Shown one piece after another: positions 13,855 through 19,405 of a stretch of DNA of 19,405 bases (positions are counted from its first letter, which is position 1; the number at the start of each line of letters is the position of its first letter). Below the pieces are notes generated by a model. That model was not told the origin of the DNA, ran no database searches, and worked only from the letters and a program-made list of their open reading frames with translations. Source of the DNA: an uncultured Lachnospiraceae bacterium (GTDB taxonomy: Bacteria; Bacillota; Clostridia; Lachnospirales; Lachnospiraceae); contig CAJUTC010000053.1 of assembly GCA_910589195.1 (NCBI GenBank), positions 1 through 19,405 of the forward strand, in the 5' to 3' direction. The position numbers and the translations under genes were made by a program.

Positions 13855-16472
13855 CTTTTGATCTCGTCTAACAGCCACCGGGTACAATGAACCCAGGTAA
13901 AATTCGCTCTTACCTTCTCATACCCTTTCTCGATCATCCTTTCTGCCTTTGCAGAATCCGTTAACAGGTTTCGGGCGATATCCGGAAGCTGTTCCAAATG
14001 TTTTAAATCAAACAGGGCAATATCTTCCCCATCCTGGAATGTTTCTGTGATCCAAAGGCTGGGATCCGTCAAAGGCAGCGAATGCTGCAAAAGCGTATTA
14101 AAAATGCGGTCATGGGTTCCTGCTTTAAACCATGGCATTACATTTAAGTTGATTTTCGCATTCGCCATATAGGATAAGGTATCCCCATAGGGAATCCGGT
14201 CGTCAATGCGGTGTACATTAGGTAATCCAGAAACGGGATGGTTTTCCCAGCCACGTCCCAACAGGTAAAGTTCAAGGCCTGCCTGGGCTAAGGCCGTTAC
14301 TACTCTCTCCCTTTGATACATGCGGATCGCCCAGTCTAAATGAACTGAACGGTTCAGCATTACTTTTAAGGAATCTTCCGGAACCTCAAGAAATAGCTGA
14401 TCCAATGTGGTCAAAACCGCCTGTTCAATGGTTAAATCGCTGTCCGCAATCAGGTTTTTATAGATGCTTTCATAGATTCCATACATTTCATCATCGCCAG
14501 GAAACAGGGACTTTGTTTCCAAAAGCTTATCTTGAGGGCGATAGTAGGTGCCGCAAAACAGGATATCATATTTTCGTTGGCTATAGGGGATGATTGGCAC
14601 ATCTGGATCTGGCACCACTCCAACATGAGGCATAAATGTCACATAAGGCGCCATTGGTCTGAAATACTTTTTCACGTATTCCACGTGTTCCCAATCGCAG
14701 CAAAACATATGGTATTTCTTAGGGTGGTGTTCCAGCATCGGATGGAAGCGGAAAGGCGGATCCATCAAAATATCTGCCACATAGGCCTGATGCCTGTCCC
14801 ATATCTCCATCAGCCAGTCTTCCCTGGTTCCAAAACCGTCAAAACAAATTGCCGCGTCTACCTTCCTGGCAATAAACTGGCGAAAATTTTTCAGGGAATG
14901 AGGGTTCTCTTCCGGCGGATCCAGCAAATCGAAAATAAAAGTCTGGTGTCCTTTCCTTTGCAGTTCATTTGCTAATTGATCGGTGAAAAAATTAAAGGAT
15001 TCCACACCAGAATAAAACAAGGCAATCCGCAGCTTTCCCTCCGGCTGAATTCCCGGTTCTGGGTCTGCTATTGGCTCCATGCTTTCCGATAAAAACCTCT
15101 TCTCTCCCTTTTGCAGATTTTCCTGTATCCCGTTTCCCAGCTCCGCTTTTGCGTACTGCTGTTCTTCTGGGGTAAAAAGTGACCGGATCACCTGAACCAG
15201 CTCCGGATAATTTGCCTTCTCCGCCGCTTTCATGAGCCACATCTTGTCTTTAAAATCCCGAAGGTTATAAAAAGACTTTCCTAAAAACGCGGCAACTTCC
15301 AGAGCCCCATTTCTCCCTTTTCCCGCTTTTTCCATATCATCACGAAAAGCGGAAATCAGTATGGTGATTGTGTTTTCCTGGTAAGGGTTTTCCTTGAGCA
15401 ATGTGGTACTGATGTGGACACATTCCTGAGGATTTCCGTTATGGTAGCAGCAGGTAGCCATCATTTCATAAACCTGGGAAATGCTGGCAGAAAGCAAGCC
15501 GGATTTTAAAGAAGACCCATATTGTTCCAATTTATTCAGCGCCTGCAGCAGATAGGATTGCCCTTTCTGGTAGTTTCCATGGGATACGTAGTGGCTGCCC
15601 AGAAGATAGTCGTAATCCCCTTCCTCGGGCCAGCCTTCTGACGCCTGACGGTAGTATTCCAACACTTCTTCTTCCTTTATGGGAGGACGGGCCAGAAGAA
15701 GTTCAATGAGCCGGAAATAAACCTGAGAGGTGGTTACATCGTAGACCCCTCTTGCCTCTTTTGGCATCTCATCAATTGCTTTCTGGTATGATATCTCTGC
15801 CTGATCCCAATCCTGGAAGGCTTCGTATTCATTTCCTAAATATCCCCACATTTTATAGTCGTCCGGATGATCCGCTAGCTCCCTCTGGATCAGCTTATAA
15901 TTTCGTTTGCTTTCCTGCTTTTCTTTGATTCCTGACGCTCCATAGCCTGTATGGAAAATCGGCAGTTCCTTTATGGCATCCCAGGCATGAACTGAACGGC
16001 CCTCCATGATTAAATGCTCATGAATCCGGCCATGATAGCGCAGTTTCGGAAGGTTCCGAAAAATCCGCATCTGGGCATCCATGGATAGCACCGTTCCATC
16101 ATCTTCCAGGTTAATCCATCCGGTAAGAACGCCATCGTACTGATAATGTTGGATCTTGTTTAGAAGAGGCAGAAGCTTTTTCCCGTCCTCTTCTGTTAAA
16201 TATTCATCTGCATCTAAAAACGCAATCCACTCATACTTTGCCTTGCTAATGGCAAAATTCTTTGCAGCCGCAAAATCATCAATCCAATCAAAATGGTAAA
16301 CCTTGGCTCCAAACGTTTTCGCAAGATCAACCGTCCGATCTGTGGAGCCAGTATCTACCACAATCTGTTCTGATACAATGCCTTTTCCCCAGGAAAGGGC
16401 ACGTTCTATATTCTTTTCTTCGTTTTTTACAATCATACATTGGGAAATTCTTGCCCATTTTGTCTGCTTCAA
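13845..16472 (-). CDS. Bifunctional glycosyltransferase: GT2-TPR plus CgeB-like domain (875 aa), probably flagellin-modifying
   Basis: The GT2 (GT-A fold) domain covers about 8-180, with MIVKNEEKN (13-21), the nucleotide-binding DTGSTD (40-45), AAAKN (68-72), the metal-binding FLDADE (85-90), RIFRN (136-140), RIHEH (149-153) and FHTGY (173-177). Helical TPR-like repeats follow (about 200-440). After a charged linker (about 445-478) a second glycosyltransferase region of the CgeB/Glyco_trans_1_2 type (about 480-875) has LFYSG, DILFCGTYY, LYLLGRGW and a C-terminal INLNVMP...HDRIFNT segment typical of GT-B enzymes of this group. It probably transfers two successive sugars to flagellin, by analogy with multidomain glycosyltransferases beside fliC in other Clostridia such as C. 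difficile. The start is TTG (16472) with GGGGTG five bases upstream; MKQTKWARISQCM aligns with its paralogues. It is last of three genes, 33 bases after the preceding stop. Confidence 0.87.
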   Translation of the reverse strand: MKQTKWARISQCMIVKNEEKNIERALSWGKGIVSEQIVVDTGSTDRTVDLAKTFGAKVYHFDWIDDFAAAKNFAISKAKYEWIAFLDADEYLTEEDGKKLLPLLNKIQHYQYDGVLTGWINLEDDGTVLSMDAQMRIFRNLPKLRYHGRIHEHLIMEGRSVHAWDAIKELPIFHTGYGASGIKEKQESKRNYKLIQRELADHPDDYKMWGYLGNEYEAFQDWDQAEISYQKAIDEMPKEARGVYDVTTSQVYFRLIELLLARPPIKEEEVLEYYRQASEGWPEEGDYDYLLGSHYVSHGNYQKGQSYLLQALNKLEQYGSSLKSGLLSASISQVYEMMATCCYHNGNPQECVHISTTLLKENPYQENTITILISAFRDDMEKAGKGRNGALEVAAFLGKSFYNLRDFKDKMWLMKAAEKANYPELVQVIRSLFTPEEQQYAKAELGNGIQENLQKGEKRFLSESMEPIADPEPGIQPEGKLRIALFYSGVESFNFFTDQLANELQRKGHQTFIFDLLDPPEENPHSLKNFRQFIARKVDAAICFDGFGTREDWLMEIWDRHQAYVADILMDPPFRFHPMLEHHPKKYHMFCCDWEHVEYVKKYFRPMAPYVTFMPHVGVVPDPDVPIIPYSQRKYDILFCGTYYRPQDKLLETKSLFPGDDEMYGIYESIYKNLIADSDLTIEQAVLTTLDQLFLEVPEDSLKVMLNRSVHLDWAIRMYQRERVVTALAQAGLELYLLGRGWENHPVSGLPNVHRIDDRIPYGDTLSYMANAKINLNVMPWFKAGTHDRIFNTLLQHSLPLTDPSLWITETFQDGEDIALFDLKHLEQLPDIARNLLTDSAKAERMIEKGYEKVRANFTWVHCTRWLLDEIKSQM

Positions 16473-16505
16473 TGAAACACCCCATTCTTTCTTTTCGGTT
16501 TCCTT

Positions 16506-17837
16506 CTACAACTTGGCAAGCTGCAGTTCTTCCGGCCTGAAAAACTCCTTCATTACCTGAGCCAATTCCGGGTAATCCACTGCCATTGCAATCTTCAAAA
16601 TCAATAGCTTATCCTTTAACTGTCCAAAATTGTAAAATGACCGCTCAAGAAATGCCGCTACTTCCAGTGCGCCTTCTCTCCCTTTCCCGGTCTTCTTCAT
16701 ATCGTCCCGGAATGCGGAAATCATGATCATTACCGTATTGGTCATATAAGGATTTTCCTTTAGCAGCGCGGTAGCCAGGCGGACGCACTCTCCGGGATTT
16801 CCGTTGTGATAACAGCAGATTGCTAACATTTCATATGCTTCTGTAATCTTTGCGGACAAGGTTCCGGATTTAAAGGTAGCGCCAAACTTCTCCAGCTTTT
16901 CCAATCCCTGCCTGAGGAAGTGCTCGCCTTCCTGGTAACGGTGATTTCCCACATAAAAACGGCTCATCAGGTAATCATAATCGCCTTCCTGCGGCCAGCC
17001 TTCTACTGCCTGTTTATAAACTTGTAGCAGCTCCGGTTCATCCACTACCGGATGGATGGCTAACATTTCCAGCAGCCGGAAATATACTTCTGACGTGGTT
17101 ACGCTGTAATCGCCTTTCTTATCTTCTGGTATCCGCTCCACTGCTTTTCGATAGGCGTCTTCTGCTTTCTCCCACTTATGAAGACCCATGTATTCATTTC
17201 CCAAATAAGACCACATCTCATAATTGTCCGGGTGTTCCGCCAGCTCGGCCTGGATCATTCGGATATTCCTGCCTTCTTCCAGCTTCTCTTGCACCACCGA
17301 TTTTCCGTAACCGGTATGGTATATCGATAAATCCTTTGCCGCATCCCACGCCAGGATTTTCTTTCCGCCTTTGTCCAAATGCTCGTGGATCCGGTTACAA
17401 TAACGCAGATCCGGGCGGTTCCGAAAGATCCGGATGTGGGTATCTACCGATATAATACTGCCGTCGTCATCCAGGTTAATCAAACCTGTGGCCACTGCCT
17501 CACAGTTGTAATCCTGAATCTGGTTTAAAAGAGATAAGAGTTTGTTTCCGTCTTCTTTTGTAAAATACTCATCCGCATCCAAAAAGGCAATCCATTCACA
17601 GTTTGCCTTGCTGATGGCAAAGTTTTTCGCGGCAGAAAAATCGTCAATCCAGTCAAAATGGTAGACCGTTGCTCCCAGCTTCTGGGCAATTTCTACCGTC
17701 CTGTCTGTGGATCCAGTATCTACTACGATTTGTTCCGATACCACCCCTTTTCCCCAGGAAAGGGCCTGTTCCATATTCTTCTCTTCATTCTTTACAATCA
17801 TACACTGGGAAATCTTTGCCCGCTTTGGTTTTTTCAA
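16506..17837 (-). CDS. GT2 family glycosyltransferase with TPR-like repeats (443 aa)
   Basis: A close paralogue of the N-terminal half of the downstream gene. GT2 domain (about 8-180): MIVKNEEKN, DTGSTD (40-45), AAKN, FLDADE (85-90), RIFRN, RIHEH and YHTGY. TPR-like helices follow (about 200-440). The protein stops at LQLAKL, the point where its neighbour continues into a linker and second catalytic domain, so it is either a truncated duplicate or the ancestral single-domain form. The start is TTG at 17837 with GGGGGGAG seven bases upstream. The TTG overlaps the TGA of the preceding gene in the sequence TTGA, so translation is coupled. It probably adds a sugar to flagellin or to a growing glycan on it (inference from position); the donor sugar cannot be read from sequence. 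Confidence 0.9.
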   Translation of the reverse strand: MKKPKRAKISQCMIVKNEEKNMEQALSWGKGVVSEQIVVDTGSTDRTVEIAQKLGATVYHFDWIDDFSAAKNFAISKANCEWIAFLDADEYFTKEDGNKLLSLLNQIQDYNCEAVATGLINLDDDGSIISVDTHIRIFRNRPDLRYCNRIHEHLDKGGKKILAWDAAKDLSIYHTGYGKSVVQEKLEEGRNIRMIQAELAEHPDNYEMWSYLGNEYMGLHKWEKAEDAYRKAVERIPEDKKGDYSVTTSEVYFRLLEMLAIHPVVDEPELLQVYKQAVEGWPQEGDYDYLMSRFYVGNHRYQEGEHFLRQGLEKLEKFGATFKSGTLSAKITEAYEMLAICCYHNGNPGECVRLATALLKENPYMTNTVMIMISAFRDDMKKTGKGREGALEVAAFLERSFYNFGQLKDKLLILKIAMAVDYPELAQVMKEFFRPEELQLAKL

Positions 17838-19198
17838 TGAATTGCTCCCCCCTTTTGTAATGCATCCCGTTCTGCCAGGGAAAATAACTGGTCTGCTAAA
17901 AAATCAGAGAATTGGATCCGACCGGATTTTTCCGCTGTCTTTACCAGAAACAGCCGATCCTTTAAGGAAGAACGGTCATACAGCTTCATAAGAAGCTGAA
18001 AAACCTCTTGATCCTCCTGGGTATCTTCCCCACTCTCCCGGGGAATCAGCGCCTTCATAAGCCGTGACAACACAGCCATTCCATATTTATCATATTTTAA
18101 GTAAGCCACGCTGTATGAAATGCAGGCTTGGCTTTCGCCTGTTTCATAACAGCAGCGAGCCAACAGGCCATAAACCTCCAGCAGATTTCCGGCCAACAGT
18201 AAGGCCTTATTATAGCAGCCATACGTTTCCAGCTTATTGAGGGCAGACTTTAGATAGTTAACCGCTTCCCCTGCCTGGTTCCTGTTAGCGCGCCATTTCC
18301 CCATAATGTAGTCAAAATCCCCTTCTTGTGGTAATCGCTTTACCGCCTGATGGTATACGAAGCGGATTTCCTCTTGAAGATTTTCACTGGAACCTGCCGT
18401 TTCACTGCCCTCCTGGTGAATTAATATGGTTAATAATTGGGTAAAAGTATATGCGCTTCTCTGGTCATAGTCTGGAAGGCTTACAGGCATCTGCTCAATG
18501 GATTTCTGATACCACTGCTTTGCTTCATGGATTTCCCCATCTCCAAAGCATTCATCCCCCATATATCCCAGCATCTCATAATCCTTCGGATTTTTTTCCA
18601 GCTCTTCCTGAATCAGCCTTCGGTTTCTTCCTTTTTTGTCTTTCCCCTCCAAGGCTTTCTTCTGATAGCCAGTATGGAAAAAAGAAATCTCATTGGAAAC
18701 ATCCCCAATGTGAAGCTCGCCTCCCGACAGATCCACAAGCTGTTCATGGATTCTTCGGCGGTAGCGGATATTGGAACGGTTCCGGAAAATTCGAAGTTGG
18801 GTTCCTGAAGAAAACACATTCCCCTCATCATCCAGGTTCTGACATCCGGTGGAAATGGCGTCGAAAGAATTAGGCGCCAGTCCTTCCAGAAGGCCTTTCA
18901 TATCGTTTGCGTCCTGAAACACCATATACTCGTCCGCGTCAAAAAAGGCAATCCAGTTGCCCTTTGCTTTTTCTATGGCATAATTTTTCGCCGCCGCAAA
19001 ATCATTGATCCAGTCAAAGAAAAAGACCTTTGCCCCAAGCTTCTTGGCCAATTCCACAGTGCGATCTGTGGATCCGGTATCTACCACGATCTGTTCCCAC
19101 ATCACCGATTTTCCCCAGGATAAAGCCTTTTCAATATTGGCTTCCTCATTTTTTACAATCATGCATTGGGATATACGGACACCTTTGTTTGGCTTCAA
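17834..19198 (-). CDS. GT2 family glycosyltransferase with TPR-like repeats, first gene after flagellin (454 aa)
   Basis: A third, more divergent paralogue. GT2 domain (about 8-185): MIVKNEEAN (13-21), DTGSTD (40-45), AAAKN, FFDADE (85-90), RIFRN, RIHEQ and FHTGY. TPR-like helices follow to about residue 440. The frame is open up to 19279, but the TTG at 19198 is preferred: AGGAGGAG ends about five bases before it, and the resulting N-terminus (KPNKGVRISQCMIVKNEE) aligns with both paralogues. The 27-residue extension has no counterpart and would be coded by a terminator hairpin. It lies about 130 bases after flagellin on the same strand, which suggests a role in flagellin glycosylation. No promoter was recognised in the gap, so it may depend on read-through from flagellin. 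Confidence 0.88.
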   Translation of the reverse strand: MKPNKGVRISQCMIVKNEEANIEKALSWGKSVMWEQIVVDTGSTDRTVELAKKLGAKVFFFDWINDFAAAKNYAIEKAKGNWIAFFDADEYMVFQDANDMKGLLEGLAPNSFDAISTGCQNLDDEGNVFSSGTQLRIFRNRSNIRYRRRIHEQLVDLSGGELHIGDVSNEISFFHTGYQKKALEGKDKKGRNRRLIQEELEKNPKDYEMLGYMGDECFGDGEIHEAKQWYQKSIEQMPVSLPDYDQRSAYTFTQLLTILIHQEGSETAGSSENLQEEIRFVYHQAVKRLPQEGDFDYIMGKWRANRNQAGEAVNYLKSALNKLETYGCYNKALLLAGNLLEVYGLLARCCYETGESQACISYSVAYLKYDKYGMAVLSRLMKALIPRESGEDTQEDQEVFQLLMKLYDRSSLKDRLFLVKTAEKSGRIQFSDFLADQLFSLAERDALQKGGAIH

Positions 19199-19205
19199 TT
19201 GTTCT

Positions 19206-19224
19206 CCTCCTACGCAATATTGCG
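19206..19224 (-). promoter_or_regulatory. Palindrome next to the ribosome binding site of the first glycosyltransferase
   Basis: CGCAATATTGCG (19213-19224) is a perfect 12-base palindrome one base before the AGGAGG (19211-19206) that decides the TTG start at 19198. It may be a protein-binding site or a small RNA fold that affects initiation. A role is not shown by the sequence. Confidence 0.35.
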
Positions 19225-19236
19225 GCAACAACAAAA

Positions 19237-19270
19237 AGCCATTTCTCAGCTTTTGGCTTTTGAAATGGCT
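19237..19270 (-). terminator. Second terminator-like hairpin between flagellin and the glycosyltransferases
   Basis: A perfect 9-bp stem (19262-19270 with 19237-19245) with a 16-base loop is followed on the minus strand by TTTTTGTTGTTG. An alternative 7-bp pairing (AAAAGCC/GGCTTTT) uses part of the same bases, so two exclusive folds are possible. It stands 26 bases after the flagellin terminator. Confidence 0.6.
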
Positions 19271-19296
19271 CTTTGTCATAGGCCCTGTTTAAATTA

Positions 19297-19318
19297 TGGC
19301 CTGGACTCAGCCAGGCCA
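19297..19318 (-). terminator. Flagellin terminator hairpin
   Basis: TGGCCTGG and CCAGGCCA (19318-19311 and 19304-19297 on the minus strand) form a perfect, G+C-rich 8-bp stem with a six-base loop, 12 bases after the flagellin stop. The sequence after it (TAATTT) is only moderately T-rich. Confidence 0.7.
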
Positions 19319-19330
19319 GAAATTGCTTAA

Positions 19331-19405
19331 TTAGCCAAGCAGGCTTAAGATGCTCTGCGGTACAGAGTTGGACTGTGCCAGCATGGACTGAGATGCCTGC
19401 AGAAG
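19331..19405 (-). CDS. fliC: Flagellin, C-terminal end only (partial)
   Basis: The last 24 codons of a minus-strand gene that runs off the window. The peptide ends SMLAQSNSVPQSILSLLG, the conserved C-terminal D0 helix of flagellin, which packs in the filament core and also serves in export. The stop is TAA at 19333-19331. The gene would be called hag in Bacillus. The glycosyltransferase genes immediately downstream on the same strand suggest the filament is glycosylated. Confidence 0.93.
   Translation of the reverse strand, partial: LLQASQSMLAQSNSVPQSILSLLG

Noticed and set aside
13655..13861. 68-codon plus-strand frame reading as a membrane peptide
   Set aside because: No ribosome binding site. 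Hydrophobicity comes from T-runs in a non-coding gap, and the end overlaps the glycosyltransferase gene.
18437..18873. Plus-strand frames opposite the glycosyltransferases, also at 14532-14975, 17669-17991 and 19005-19292
   Set aside because: Shadows of the paralogous GT2 genes: similar frames appear opposite the same conserved motifs in each copy.
37..19270. Similarity between the loop of the hairpin at 37-78 and the hairpin at 19237-19270 (AAAGAGCCA in both)
   Set aside because: Nine shared bases in A-rich hairpins are likely chance, and the stems are unrelated.

Overview
The window looks like a motile, flagellated Clostridia genome, most probably Lachnospiraceae. The evidence is a low-to-moderate G+C composition, strong AGGAGG-type ribosome binding sites, TTG start codons, SigD-like (sigma-28) promoter elements, a flagellin C-terminus of the Firmicutes type, and several methyl-accepting chemotaxis proteins beside cheA/W/R/B. 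No tRNA, rRNA, CRISPR array or insertion sequence was seen. The species assignment is inference.

Layout. (1) 1-2038, AT-rich and sparsely coding: a doubtful 64-codon reading frame ending in a terminator, a minus-strand membrane protein that resembles the DUF4231/SLATT two-helix family, and about 540 bases of mostly non-coding DNA. (2) 2039-7320, minus strand: three consecutive chemoreceptor genes. The first transcribed (5635-7320) and the last (2039-3880) have four-helix-bundle-like sensor regions. The middle one (3925-5583) carries a CZB zinc-binding motif set between its two membrane helices, so outside the cytoplasm. An intrinsic terminator follows the last gene, and another overlaps the stop codon of the first. 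(3) 7321-7708: divergent control region with a SigD-like -10 box facing each way. (4) 7709-13545, plus strand: cheA, cheW, cheR, cheB, then a membrane-anchored C39-like cysteine peptidase starting 3 bases after cheB. (5) 13546-13844: hairpins and T-rich DNA between convergent operons. (6) 13845-19198, minus strand: three paralogous GT2-TPR glycosyltransferase genes, all with TTG start codons. The last one transcribed also carries a second, CgeB-like glycosyltransferase domain. (7) 19199-19330: two hairpins and a palindrome, then the C-terminal 24 codons of a minus-strand flagellin gene running off the window.

How the parts fit. The receptors sense ligands or zinc/redox state at the cell surface and signal through CheW to CheA. 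CheR and CheB set receptor methylation. CheY, CheC and CheD are not in the window, so the response regulator must be encoded elsewhere. The glycosyltransferases sit immediately downstream of flagellin on the same strand and are most simply read as flagellin-modifying enzymes. Stacked hairpins and TTG starts would keep their expression far below that of flagellin. The C39-like peptidase in the che operon is the least expected gene. The extracytoplasmic CZB receptor, the multidomain glycosyltransferase array and the DUF4231/SLATT-like protein are the other items worth a second look.
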